Below the pieces are notes generated by a model. That model was not told where the DNA came from and did no database searches. It was given only the letters and a program-made list of their open reading frames with translations. DNA of 64,000 nt from an uncultured Litoreibacter sp. (GTDB lineage Bacteria > Pseudomonadota > Alphaproteobacteria > Rhodobacterales > Rhodobacteraceae), in assembly GCA_947494435.1 (NCBI GenBank), contig CANLUY010000001.1, positions 1,664,001 through 1,728,000 on the forward strand. The letters run 5' to 3'. Made by a program: the position numbers and the translations under genes. Positions 55,378 through 64,000 of the stretch are shown piece by piece. Position 1 is the first letter of the stretch; each line of letters begins with the position of its first letter.

Positions 55378-56667
55378 ATGTCAGCACATGACGAAATTCG
55401 TGCGACGCAACGGGACCTTCGGGAAGCCGTTGCGTCGGGCACTCTTTCGGAGCCGTTACAAAAGCGCGCTGAGCAAATGTTGCGGCGCATCGAAAGTCCT
55501 GTTCGACTTGGCTTGATGGGATTGCCCGGAAGCGGAAAGTCCGCTTTGATGAACCTGCTTTTGGGAGAGAATATCCTGCCTGAAGGCGCGCGTTTGCCAA
55601 CCCTGTCTTTGACACATGGCGAGACTGCGCAAGCCATTTGCACGATGAATGACGGGACAAAGCAGATTGTCGATGGCGATGATTTCGCCGCGCTGTCTGA
55701 GTTGGGTGCGGCCTTTATCGAAGCTCGTCTACCCGTGCCTGCACTGGCTAAGCTATCTATGCTTGAATTGGTTGCCGGTTCAAAACCGGTTGATCAACAA
55801 CGTGCGGTGCAATGGGCGTCAAAACGCGTCGATGTGGCCCTATGGTGTACGACGACCGCCTTTGGTGAAGCCGAACAAGACATTTGGGACTACATGTCGG
55901 AAGCCGTTCAGGACCATTCCTTTCTTCTTCTGACAAAAGCGGACGATCCAACTGCCTCAAAAGACGTTGCAGCAAGGATGGCTGAAGCCACGTCAAACGG
56001 TCAGGATTTCTTCAAGCAGATTTTGCCGGTTGGCACAAAAACTGCGCTTGCCGCCCGAAAGTCCGATGGGAGCGTGGACAAGGATGCGATGCGTGGTGCA
56101 GGCGCTATTGCATTGATCTCTGCGATCCTGCGTGAGGTCGAGGCAGGTCGCCAGGGCGCGCTCGACCAGGCAGAAGTTTTCCTGCGTCAGATTGATTTCA
56201 CGTCAACTGCGGTCGATATAGCTGAGCCCTCTGCATCGGCACAACCAGTTGTAAAGACCGAAGTGAGCGCTACCCAAGAGGCGCCTGAGGTTGTCGAGCC
56301 CCCTGTTGCTGAGACACAGACCGCGGACGTCATCAGCCTTACGGAACACTCCAAACATGTTGTCGCACAAGCTGTCGAGCAATTGACTGCCGAAGGCGAA
56401 GTGATGTTGCAGAGCTTTTCAGAGGGCAACCTGACCGATGAGGCTGTGATTGAGACTTGCGTCGATACAGTGTCGTGGCTTGCGGATTATCTATCAGACA
56501 GCGCGGACGAAAATGACCCCGCTTTTGAGATTTGCCGTGATGTGGCTTTGGACGCCGCTGATCTGGCGCAACTCATTCAGTTGGAAAAGAGCGACACCGT
56601 CGCGGCTGATGTGCTGACCTTGATGGTGCAACTGAAGCAGGACATGCAGACAAGTTTGGCGGCCTAA
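55378..56667 (+). CDS. P-loop GTPase with unassigned C-terminal half
   Basis: A 429-residue protein. A short helical N-terminus is followed by a GTPase domain with P-loop GLPGSGKS (48-55) and LLLTKADD (TKxD-type). The rest of the switch regions is not well conserved, and a clear DxxG motif is not obvious. The C-terminal half (about 290-429) is a Ser/Thr/Glu-rich linker then a helical domain. Possibly a signalling GTPase or dynamin relative; function is unknown. It starts three bases after the PP2C stop. Confidence 0.7.
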   Translation: MSAHDEIRATQRDLREAVASGTLSEPLQKRAEQMLRRIESPVRLGLMGLPGSGKSALMNLLLGENILPEGARLPTLSLTHGETAQAICTMNDGTKQIVDGDDFAALSELGAAFIEARLPVPALAKLSMLELVAGSKPVDQQRAVQWASKRVDVALWCTTTAFGEAEQDIWDYMSEAVQDHSFLLLTKADDPTASKDVAARMAEATSNGQDFFKQILPVGTKTALAARKSDGSVDKDAMRGAGAIALISAILREVEAGRQGALDQAEVFLRQIDFTSTAVDIAEPSASAQPVVKTEVSATQEAPEVVEPPVAETQTADVISLTEHSKHVVAQAVEQLTAEGEVMLQSFSEGNLTDEAVIETCVDTVSWLADYLSDSADENDPAFEICRDVALDAADLAQLIQLEKSDTVAADVLTLMVQLKQDMQTSLAA

Positions 56668-56845
56668 CCCAAACGAAGAAACCGTTCGAGTGAAGGACCA
56701 TCAAATTTAAATCAAATTGATGCCACAAAATCGAACCGAAGTGGGGTTGATAGTGCATGGGAGCGAAACGGTGATGGGGTGTCGGGCTGACAGTTTCTGG
56801 AACCGGAAAAATAGCTAGTAAAGTTAGACGGACGGAATTGGTGCG

Positions 56846-59002
56846 ATGAAAATTGAGAATATTCAGGCAGATGACGGTGCAGAGTTGGCAGCCGCCCCCA
56901 CACAGGCGTCCCAACTTTTCACGCCTGCCTTTGCACGTCTCGGCTTGGAGCATATGGACGCGTTCAACGAAGAACGGCTCGATCTTCTTGATGCGCTGCT
57001 AGACATTGAAAGCTTCGGTGGGCCTGAGGCTCAGAAAAAAGCCCGCAAGTTGATGGGTTCGGTTGAAGTTTTTGAGCCTTCGGTCACTATGATCGGCCAG
57101 ATTAAATCGGGCAAAACCTCCCTCGTAAACGCGATGGCAGGGCGCCCCGAATTGCTACCTGCTGATGTAAACCCTTGGACGTCCGTCGTCACATCACTGC
57201 ACTTGAATGCGCCTAAGTCCGAAAGCGGTACAGTCGCATCTTTCCAATTTTTCGATCAGTCAGAATGGGATCACCTTGTTGAAAACGGTGGTCGGATTGG
57301 TGAGTTGTCCAGCCGCGCGGGCGCGTCTGAAGAGCTTGAAAAAGTACAGGCGCAAATCAACGAAATGCGCGAAAAAACAAAAGCGCGGCTTGGACGAAAG
57401 TTCGAATTGTTGCTGGGACAGACCCACGATTTCCGTCACCTAGATGACGAACTCATACAGCGCTACGTGTGTATGGGTGATGACTTTGGCGATCCCGAAA
57501 TACTGGATGCGCAGGGTCAATTTGCCGACATTACGAAGTCCGCGGACTTATATTTGGACACGCCGACACTACCAATTTCGCTTTGTGTGCGGGATACGCC
57601 AGGTGTGAATGACACGTTCATGATGCGTGAGCAAATCACGATCAACGCATTGCGCGGAAGCCGTGTGTGCTGTGTTGTTCTGTCCGCAACGCAAGCGCTT
57701 AGCTCCATGGATATGGGCCTGATCCGTTTGATTTCTAACGTAAAATCGCGTGAAGTGGTGATCTTCGTTAACCGGATTGACGAGCTGTCAAATCCCAAAG
57801 AACAAATCCCGGAGATCAAAAATTCGATCCTGACAACCTTAGCTAAAAATAATGCGCCGGATGATTTGCAGGTCGTCTTCGGGTCGGCGTATTGGGCCAA
57901 TATGGCGCTTCAAGATCAAGTCGCACGGATTGATGAAGACAGTGCCGCTTCGCTAAAGAATTACGCTGGTGGAGAAACAGATGCTGCTGAAATGGCAGCC
58001 GCTGATGTTTGGTCTTTGTCCGGCCTGCCTGACCTGTTTGATGCTATTTCACACCGTGTGGCCGATGGCGAAGGCACGGAGATGCTCAAGGCGGTACGCA
58101 AACGTGCGCTCAACCATTTGCATGGTTTGCAAGCCTCCAGTTCCATCGTCTCGCTCCGTCTCAACGACGGCGAGTTAAAAATGGTGGACCCTGAGACGCT
58201 CAGCAAACGGCTTGATGATGTCGAAGATCGCTACCACAAGGAACTTGATCAGGAGATCGACAAGCTGGTCGAGGCTTACGCGCGCCGTATTGATCAATCT
58301 CATAAGCGCTTTTTGGATCGCGCACTTGAGTCCCTGTTGAACCACCTCGAAACCAAAGGCGACAAAGAGCTTTGGCAATATTCGCCGGATGGACTGCGTA
58401 TCTTGTTGCGGTCTGGGTATCAGTCCATGCGGATTTCTGCAGGCAAAGCCTGTAAGAAGGTCTTTGCCCAAGCCGCAGCAGATATGACGGGCATTTACAG
58501 CAATCTTCTGACAGCTGAGGTCGAAGGCTTCAAAATCGTACCCCCGTCTGTCCCTGAGTTTCCGCCGCCAGTCACACTGGGCCAAACCATCGCGCTGGAC
58601 CTCCAGACATCTTGGTGGAGCGACTGGTGGAAACGCCGCAAAGGCTACCGCGCTTATGCAGACGCCTTTTATGAGCTGATTGAGGCTGAAACCTTGCCAA
58701 TCGTGACCGATCTCAAAGACGGTCAGGTCGAAGACATACGCCGCATTGCCCTTGCTGAACTGGATGAATTTCTGACGGAGCAAAGTGGCATTCTCACGGA
58801 TGTCAGCAACAAAAGCCAAATCTCTGTTGATGAACTGAACCACCTGTTCGGCATCACAGAGCAAGACGAGCGCGATGCCATGTTCGAAATTTTGTTTGAT
58901 GAATTTTCGATTGGGCAGGACGAAGACGTCGCTGAAGAAGAGAAAACTGCACGTCCGACGCGATCGATGCGCCCGACTCAATCTGAGGGAGATGCAGAAT
59001 GA
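56846..59002 (+). CDS. Dynamin-like GTPase, large
   Basis: A 718-residue GTPase of the bacterial dynamin-like superfamily. G1 is GQIKSGKTS (84-92), G2 probably NPWTSVVT (Thr112 region), G3 DTPGVND, G4 VNRIDE. A coiled-coil stalk (about 440-640) follows, with a Trp/Arg/Lys-rich SWWSDWWKRRKG segment that looks like a membrane-binding paddle. A Ser/Thr/Arg/Pro-rich tail closes it. The protein probably deforms or tethers membranes. It overlaps the next GTPase gene by four bases (ATGA). Confidence 0.88.
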   Translation: MKIENIQADDGAELAAAPTQASQLFTPAFARLGLEHMDAFNEERLDLLDALLDIESFGGPEAQKKARKLMGSVEVFEPSVTMIGQIKSGKTSLVNAMAGRPELLPADVNPWTSVVTSLHLNAPKSESGTVASFQFFDQSEWDHLVENGGRIGELSSRAGASEELEKVQAQINEMREKTKARLGRKFELLLGQTHDFRHLDDELIQRYVCMGDDFGDPEILDAQGQFADITKSADLYLDTPTLPISLCVRDTPGVNDTFMMREQITINALRGSRVCCVVLSATQALSSMDMGLIRLISNVKSREVVIFVNRIDELSNPKEQIPEIKNSILTTLAKNNAPDDLQVVFGSAYWANMALQDQVARIDEDSAASLKNYAGGETDAAEMAAADVWSLSGLPDLFDAISHRVADGEGTEMLKAVRKRALNHLHGLQASSSIVSLRLNDGELKMVDPETLSKRLDDVEDRYHKELDQEIDKLVEAYARRIDQSHKRFLDRALESLLNHLETKGDKELWQYSPDGLRILLRSGYQSMRISAGKACKKVFAQAAADMTGIYSNLLTAEVEGFKIVPPSVPEFPPPVTLGQTIALDLQTSWWSDWWKRRKGYRAYADAFYELIEAETLPIVTDLKDGQVEDIRRIALAELDEFLTEQSGILTDVSNKSQISVDELNHLFGITEQDERDAMFEILFDEFSIGQDEDVAEEEKTARPTRSMRPTQSEGDAE

Positions 59003-60162
59003 CTGCCGCCACACGTAAACCCCGTATTGCCCTTATGGGGGAATTCAGTTCCGGCAAAAGCACGCTGTCAAACCTAATGCTCGGGGCGCGTCCGCTTCCC
59101 GAGAAAGTGACGGCAACGCGTTTGTCTCCTGTGTGGATGTCGCATGGCATACAACCCGCTTACCGTGTTGATGTCGATGGAAGTGAAGAGCCAGTAGACA
59201 TCAACGATCTTGAAACGGTGGATGTTGAAGCGACCCGTGTAATCCGTCTGTTTTTTGAGGCCGATATCCTTGAGGTCTGTGATCTTATTGATTTTCCAGG
59301 AATTTCTGACCCCAACATGTCGTCTGAAGTTTGGCAACGCATGATGGGCGAGGTCGATGCAGTGTTGTGGTGCACACATGCGACCCAAGCGTGGCGCCAG
59401 TCGGAAGCCGCCGTTTGGGAAACTGTCCCAGAGGCGGTCAAGCAACGCTCGGTTCTGCTTGTAACGAAGTTCGACAAACTGATTTCGGAACGCGACAGAT
59501 ATCGTGTTCTGGCGAGACTGGGTAAAGAAACAGATGGTCAGTTCGGCGCACTATTCCCGATTTCTTTGACGAAGGCCCTTGCTGCAGGTGACGATTTTGA
59601 AGCGTTCAATGCCAGCGGCGGCGGCGCATTCCTAGAGCACTTGATCGGTCTGATCGAGGAATTGAACGCAGATGTCGGAGAGACAACCAAGTCCATTTAC
59701 GAAACTGCCATGGGGCAGGGGGCCGGCGTTGCCATGAGTGCTGAAGACGACGTACCGTCCAGTGAAATTGAAGCTGTAAGCGTCGCGGCTATCGCGGGTG
59801 CACCAGAAAACACTGAAGTTGTGCATGAGCATAGCGAAGTAGCTGCCATCAGCTCGTCTGATCCGGTTATTCCGGTCGAAACAAATCAACCTATCGAAAA
59901 CGTGGAGAGCGCCATGCCAATCGAAGATCAGCCAAGCGCCGGCGACGTCGCGCCTCGAATTGTCCCAAAACGTGTGCGTCCAACTGGCGTCACGCAATCC
60001 GTTCGTCCTCGGCGTCCAGCTGCGACACCTAAAGTCGCCTTGGTGGACCCAGATTTTGATACCCCCGAGCCGCGTCGCGTGGCACAACCGAATGCGAACC
60101 ACTTGCGCTCTATCTTCGCGGTTGATGAAGACGGTGCCGAAGACGTTTCACAAGCGGGTTAA
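58999..60162 (+). CDS. Dynamin-like GTPase, small, with Pro/Glu-rich tail
   Basis: A 387-residue GTPase. G1 GEFSSGKSTL (14-23, the usual dynamin-like form), G3 DFPGISD, G4 VTKFD. There is no long stalk; residues about 215-387 form a disordered, Pro/Glu/Val-rich tail ending in a basic patch (KRVRPTGVTQSVRPRRP). It overlaps the larger dynamin-like gene by four bases. Bacterial dynamin-like proteins often act as pairs, which these could be. Confidence 0.88.
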   Translation: MTAATRKPRIALMGEFSSGKSTLSNLMLGARPLPEKVTATRLSPVWMSHGIQPAYRVDVDGSEEPVDINDLETVDVEATRVIRLFFEADILEVCDLIDFPGISDPNMSSEVWQRMMGEVDAVLWCTHATQAWRQSEAAVWETVPEAVKQRSVLLVTKFDKLISERDRYRVLARLGKETDGQFGALFPISLTKALAAGDDFEAFNASGGGAFLEHLIGLIEELNADVGETTKSIYETAMGQGAGVAMSAEDDVPSSEIEAVSVAAIAGAPENTEVVHEHSEVAAISSSDPVIPVETNQPIENVESAMPIEDQPSAGDVAPRIVPKRVRPTGVTQSVRPRRPAATPKVALVDPDFDTPEPRRVAQPNANHLRSIFAVDEDGAEDVSQAG

Positions 60163-60238
60163 ATTCAAGAGAGCCATCTTCCATTTGAGACCAGTTTGCC
60201 TTACCCAATAAGTTAACAGGCAAATTTATGGACGGCAG

Positions 60239-60571
60239 ATGGCTCAGAACCTTCTCGACCAACTATGTGATAAAATTGCGGGCTGCGAGACGCTCGCATT
60301 TTTCGATCTGTCAACCCGCATGGTGCTGTTGAAGAATTCCGGCACGCCGCAAAGCCAAGATGCTTTGAACACGATGTGCAAAGAAGCTGAAGTTGTCTTG
60401 GAAGACGGGGCCGTCAGCCTCCTTGGATCTGACACGCAATTCACGATTTACCTTAGATCTGATAAAGTCCCGACGGATGTTTTGTGTTGCGTTTGCGCGC
60501 TGGACACAGATGTAGAAGATGTTCTGACCCTGGGACAAACCTGTCTTGAAGAGATCGGTGGCGGAGCTTGA
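60239..60571 (+). CDS. Small protein, possible roadblock/LC7 fold
   Basis: A 110-residue cytoplasmic protein. Its N-terminal pattern (LLDQLCDKIAGCETLAFFDLSTRMVLL) recalls roadblock/LC7 or MglB domains, which bind GTPases and act as GAPs or GEFs. The similarity is only at pattern level. It stands one base before the next gene, and next to three GTPase genes, which supports the idea. Confidence 0.55.
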   Translation: MAQNLLDQLCDKIAGCETLAFFDLSTRMVLLKNSGTPQSQDALNTMCKEAEVVLEDGAVSLLGSDTQFTIYLRSDKVPTDVLCCVCALDTDVEDVLTLGQTCLEEIGGGA

Positions 60572-60572
60572 G

Positions 60573-61349
60573 ATGAGCAGTGATTTGCAAAATAAGCTGG
60601 AAGAGCTCGCTGGAACAAACGAAACCAAAGGCGGTGCGTTGGTTTTGTGTCGGTCAGGCACGCCCGCCGCAATGGCGGCTATCCTCAGAGCAATTGATAA
60701 CACAATATTGCCAAGGCTGCTCGAACTTAAAGTTGGTGCGTCGCACATTTCAGTCTTAGCAGGCGGCCGCAGATTGCGCGCTATTCACGCAGTATCAGGC
60801 GATTTGCCGTCCGATGGGTTAGAGCTTGGTCAGCCGTTGTCCCGCGATGACGAGGCGATGCAAAACCAAGTTGGTCAGCTCTTCAAAGCGCTTACGGCGA
60901 AAGAAGGAGTGCTGACGCTCCTGCGAAAAATTGATCCGAAGGCGTCTGACCAGTCTGACGGCGGCTTAGAAATAGGTGGACTCGCAAAGAGTTGGGACGT
61001 TGACCTGAATGCAACTCCACCCAGTGCATTGGCACAGTTCATATTCAGCTTGGGGGAAGATGTGCTTTCTCACGTCGAATTTGGCGGTGACGGCATTATA
61101 GACGAAAGTGGGGCAGCTGACCTCAACACGATTCTGAAGTCGGACGAGTTGCAAGAAAAAGTGACCTCGATTCAGAAAGAAACGCGGCAAGGCCAAAACG
61201 CGAGTGGGAAAAACCAGGTAATTGTTCTATCAGGCCACTTGCCCGATGGTGCCTTACTCTGCGTCACCCAGATCGCTGATTCCTCTGCCCTTCTGGCCGT
61301 TCAAAAGAAGGCGCTTTCGAGCGTTGCGACTGCCTGGAGCCACGTCTAA
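60573..61349 (+). CDS. Hypothetical protein of the kinase/GTPase cluster
   Basis: A 258-residue protein from ATG 60573. I do not recognise it. Two half-domains can be seen: an N-terminal part (1-125), and a C-terminal part ending in a strand-helix unit (QVIVLSGHLPDGALLCVTQIADSSA) that resembles the end of a roadblock fold, so it could hold one or more such domains. No signal peptide. It is one base after the roadblock-like gene, and so in the same operon. Confidence 0.55.
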   Translation: MSSDLQNKLEELAGTNETKGGALVLCRSGTPAAMAAILRAIDNTILPRLLELKVGASHISVLAGGRRLRAIHAVSGDLPSDGLELGQPLSRDDEAMQNQVGQLFKALTAKEGVLTLLRKIDPKASDQSDGGLEIGGLAKSWDVDLNATPPSALAQFIFSLGEDVLSHVEFGGDGIIDESGAADLNTILKSDELQEKVTSIQKETRQGQNASGKNQVIVLSGHLPDGALLCVTQIADSSALLAVQKKALSSVATAWSHV

Positions 61350-61566
61350 CTTTCCAGATTATTGCATAGATGATTGAAGTTACGTGGTTAATTTACCATT
61401 AAATCTTCCACTCTTCGCCCCAATTTAATCTCAATCTCCGTGTCAAACGAAGCCAAGGTAGGGACTTCTTACCAATGAGTGCGTTGTGGTTTCACCGCAT
61501 CGCGAGTGAATGGTTGGTCTTGTGCCAAACAGACAAGAATAGAGATAAAAGGTTGAGGATATAGGA

Positions 61567-63171
61567 ATGGCTATTTCTACGAGCGCCCTGAAAAAGAACA
61601 CGCTCTGCGCTGTGACCCTAATCGGTGCAAGCATGTTGCCTTACAACGTTTTGGCCCAAGACATCACGTTGAAGTCGGCCGACGGCAAAGTAAATCTCGT
61701 CGGTGAATTGGTGCAATTCGCAGACGGCCACTACGATATTAAGACAGGCTTCGGTGAGTTCAAAATCGCTGCAGCCGGTGTCACCTGTGAAGGTGACGCG
61801 TGTCCTAAATTTGAAGAAGAAGATGCTCTCGTGGCTGAGGTCAGCTTTGCTGGCTCAGATACCGTCGGACTTGGCATCATGCCTTTGCTTCTGGCTGGCT
61901 ACGCATCGAACTACGATGCTGAAGCCTCGATTGTGGAAACAGCTAATCAACCCGAAATCGTCGCAAGCATCATTGGCGACGATGGATTTGGTGACGAGAT
62001 GGCAAAGTATCGCGTCACCTCAACGTCTTCCAGCACAGCCTTCTCTGCGCTGTTGGCTGGATCGGCTGACTTCGGGATGGCCTCACGTCGTATCAAACCG
62101 GGCGAAGCAAAGCGCTTGCAAGCTAGTGGCGCCGGTAACATGCTGAGCCCGAGCCAAGAACATATCATTGCAGTTGATAGTCTGTTGATCATCACGCATC
62201 CCGACAACCCTGTTTCACAGATCACAATGGGCCAGTTGCGCGATATTTATTCTGGCCGGATCAAGAACTGGGCCCAGCTTGGCGGCGAAGATCGCCCGAT
62301 CACAGTCGTGACACGCCAGGAAACTTCCGGAACTCGCAACGTGTTTGAAGGCCGTCTTTTCGCCGGCCGTTCGGCACGTCTTGCCGCGAACGCAACTGTC
62401 GCAGAAAACAATAATGCGATGGCATCAGCCGTGACATCTGCTGAAGGCGCAATTGGATTTGTAGGCTCTGGCTACCAACGTGGTGCCAAGGCTTTGTCTT
62501 TAATCAGCGAATGCGGCATCGTAACAGAAGCGGACGCGTTTGGTACGAAAACTGAGGAATATCCTTTCCAGCGTCGTCTGTATCTCTACAACCGTGCTAA
62601 TGGTCTGGACACAACGGCGCAAAGCTTCCTCGACTATGTGACGTCAACAGCTGCCGATGGTGTTATTGCCAAAGCGGGCTTTATCGACTTAGGTATCGAG
62701 ACAAAAGCACAAGCGCTTGATGGCAGCCGCGCACGTTCACTTCTTCAACCTGCCAAAGACGCCCGTGAGGGCAGCGTTATGCGCGATATGCTCGGGCAAA
62801 TGCTTCAAAACGACCGTCTGTCGACAACGTTCCGCTTTGTGACCGGTTCAGCCCTGCTTGATGAACGTGGTGCGGCTGATATCAAACGGCTCGTTGAGTA
62901 CCTTGAAGCTCAACCCAATGGAACGAAAGTCACACTTGTGGGCTTTACCGACAGCGTGGGGACGTTCCAAAAGAACTACGGTTTGTCGATCGGACGTGCG
63001 GCACAGGTTCGTAACACATTGCTTGCAGAGGCCGGCGATCGGTTGAATGGAATTGAGTTGACACATACCGGATTTGGCGAAGTCGCACCGGCTGCGTGCA
63101 ACACAAATGACTTAGGCCGCTCCATCAACCGCCGCGTTGAGGTATGGATAGAAAAGCCGACGAACAGCTAA
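61567..63171 (+). CDS. Secreted PstS-fold binding protein with C-terminal OmpA domain
   Basis: A 534-residue exported protein. Signal peptide at about 1-30 (MLPYNVLAQ). Residues 31-90 form a small N-terminal module (DITLKSADGKVNLVGELV ... GVTCEGDACP) shared with the next gene. A PstS-type phosphate-binding fold follows (about 95-380), with SGTRNVFEGRL and the LRDIYSGRIKNWAQLGG block. An OmpA-type peptidoglycan-binding domain (about 415-534, TFRFVTGSALLDERG ... NDLGRSINRRVEVWI) closes it. It could anchor the cluster's envelope side to the wall. It is separated from the upstream gene by about 217 bases. Confidence 0.9.
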   Translation: MAISTSALKKNTLCAVTLIGASMLPYNVLAQDITLKSADGKVNLVGELVQFADGHYDIKTGFGEFKIAAAGVTCEGDACPKFEEEDALVAEVSFAGSDTVGLGIMPLLLAGYASNYDAEASIVETANQPEIVASIIGDDGFGDEMAKYRVTSTSSSTAFSALLAGSADFGMASRRIKPGEAKRLQASGAGNMLSPSQEHIIAVDSLLIITHPDNPVSQITMGQLRDIYSGRIKNWAQLGGEDRPITVVTRQETSGTRNVFEGRLFAGRSARLAANATVAENNNAMASAVTSAEGAIGFVGSGYQRGAKALSLISECGIVTEADAFGTKTEEYPFQRRLYLYNRANGLDTTAQSFLDYVTSTAADGVIAKAGFIDLGIETKAQALDGSRARSLLQPAKDAREGSVMRDMLGQMLQNDRLSTTFRFVTGSALLDERGAADIKRLVEYLEAQPNGTKVTLVGFTDSVGTFQKNYGLSIGRAAQVRNTLLAEAGDRLNGIELTHTGFGEVAPAACNTNDLGRSINRRVEVWIEKPTNS

Positions 63172-63226
63172 CTGAGCCACCGGGCATGCCTATCCAAAGC
63201 GGCCCGTCGGGTACAGGACCAAGATT

Positions 63227-63256
63227 AAAAAGGGCTTGCGCGTGCAGGCCCTTTTT
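63227..63256 (+). terminator. Terminator after the first binding-protein gene
   Basis: A 13-bp stem, AAAAAGGGCTTGC with GCAGGCCCTTTTT (one G-U pair), loop GCGT. It is an intrinsic terminator; the next gene therefore probably has its own promoter in 63260-63475. Confidence 0.85.
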
Positions 63257-63475
63257 CGCGTCCGAACTGCGTTGGATTTGCAACAATCAAAGTCATTAAA
63301 ATTCCTTTAAAATACGAATTATACCTCGGTTCGGACACATTATTTTCCGATTTGGGCGCTTTTGTTTCCATCACAACAACGAAAACGGTGAACAGACCAA
63401 CTGACTAGATCGGAAGGTTGTAATGGTCCATCTGGCGAAACGGTGCCTTTGGATCTGTAACATGGAAGAAGGCTT

Positions 63476-64000
63476 ATGCAGAATAGATTCAAAACCCAAC
63501 TGAAGGCGTCCGTCGCAAGCGTTGCAATTGCAGCGGGACTGATGCTTCCATCGGCAGCGACCGCAGAAGATGTGACGCTGAAATCGGCTGACGGCACAGT
63601 GAATGTCGTTGGTGAATTCGTAGCACTTGAGGACGGTGTATATACTGTCCGGACGATCCTCGGCGATATGCGCGTCAGCGCCAGCCGTGTGCGTTGTGAA
63701 GGCGCGGCTTGCCCGTCCTTCGAAGATGTTTCCGCAGATGTTCTTATCGCGGGTTCTGACGCAATTGGTCTTGGCATGATGCCATTGCTGATGACTGGTT
63801 TGGCAACAACTCTGGACGCGGACGTTGAAATGAACAACGTTGCAGACCGTGAAACGATCGCGACATTGATCAGCGACGGTGGCTTCGGTGATGACATCGG
63901 CTCCTATATGGTGTCCACAACGTCTGATGACGCTGCGTTCACCGCATTGCTTGAGAAAGAAGCAAGCATCGGCATGTCCGCACGCCGCATCACACGCGAC
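63476..64000 (+). CDS. Paralogous secreted PstS-fold protein, 3' end beyond the window
   Basis: 175 codons are visible from ATG 63476, and the frame is open at the right edge. Signal peptide at about 1-30 (IAAGLMLPSAATAE). The N-terminal module (EDVTLKSADGTVNVVGEFV ... VRCEGAACP) and the start of the phosphate-binding fold (GSDAIGLGMMPLLMTGLA) parallel the preceding protein closely, showing a tandem duplication. Whether an OmpA domain follows cannot be seen. Confidence 0.88.
   Translation, partial: MQNRFKTQLKASVASVAIAAGLMLPSAATAEDVTLKSADGTVNVVGEFVALEDGVYTVRTILGDMRVSASRVRCEGAACPSFEDVSADVLIAGSDAIGLGMMPLLMTGLATTLDADVEMNNVADRETIATLISDGGFGDDIGSYMVSTTSDDAAFTALLEKEASIGMSARRITRD

Overview
The window looks like the chromosome of a marine alphaproteobacterium of the Rhodobacteraceae (Roseobacter group). 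The evidence is the protein style (a 338-residue RpoA, a Cys-rich Adk lid, an ATP12-type assembly factor, a complete AapJQMP transporter) and the block rpmH-rnpA-yidD-ttcA/yidC-MOSC-engB-argB. No phage, insertion sequence, integrase or CRISPR array was seen. Two tRNA genes are present: Ser(GCU) and Arg(ACG).

Layout. 1-6 kb: pth (cut by the left edge) and rplY flank an oppositely oriented vanadium-dependent haloperoxidase gene with its own promoter; then an MFS carrier and an FMN-dependent alpha-hydroxy-acid dehydrogenase. 6-13 kb: a LuxR-type regulator fused to an apparently dead alpha/beta-hydrolase, trpA, ychF, and an HTH-TPR protein with nearly identical 141-bp repeats plus a small partner. 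13-19 kb: accessory stretch after tRNA-Ser, first about 1.5 kb with no convincing gene, then an ECF42-like sigma factor with its DGPF (YCII) partner, a pseudo-SDR, a GST-like protein, a DUF2461 protein and an acetyltransferase. 19.7-25 kb: rplO-secY-adk-rpsM-rpsK-rpoA-rplQ, detached from the upstream spc ribosomal genes. 25-30.6 kb: a tightly packed housekeeping run (Deg protease, rarA, crcB, rluC-type synthase, HAD phosphatase, ATP12). 30.8-35.6 kb: the general amino-acid ABC transporter. 35.6-46.1 kb: mostly minus-strand genes (SixA-like, Fe-S protein, sterol-desaturase-like, argB, engB, MOSC, yidC, GGDEF-EAL, ttcA, yidD, rnpA, rpmH). 46.4-50 kb: a TVP38-type membrane protein, a flavoprotein disulfide reductase and an orphan histidine kinase.

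The most interesting part is 50.6-64 kb, downstream of tRNA-Arg. All genes point the same way: a membrane-anchored Ser/Thr kinase with a TolA-like Ala/Glu-rich arm and a PDZ-like tail, an FHA protein, a PP2C phosphatase, three different GTPases (at least two dynamin-like), a small roadblock-like protein, a novel 258-residue protein, and two tandem secreted proteins pairing an unusual N-terminal module with a phosphate-binding-protein fold (the complete one also ends in OmpA). Together they suggest an envelope-spanning system that combines eukaryote-like phosphorylation with GTPase switches. I do not recognise it as a described pathway. It continues past the right edge.
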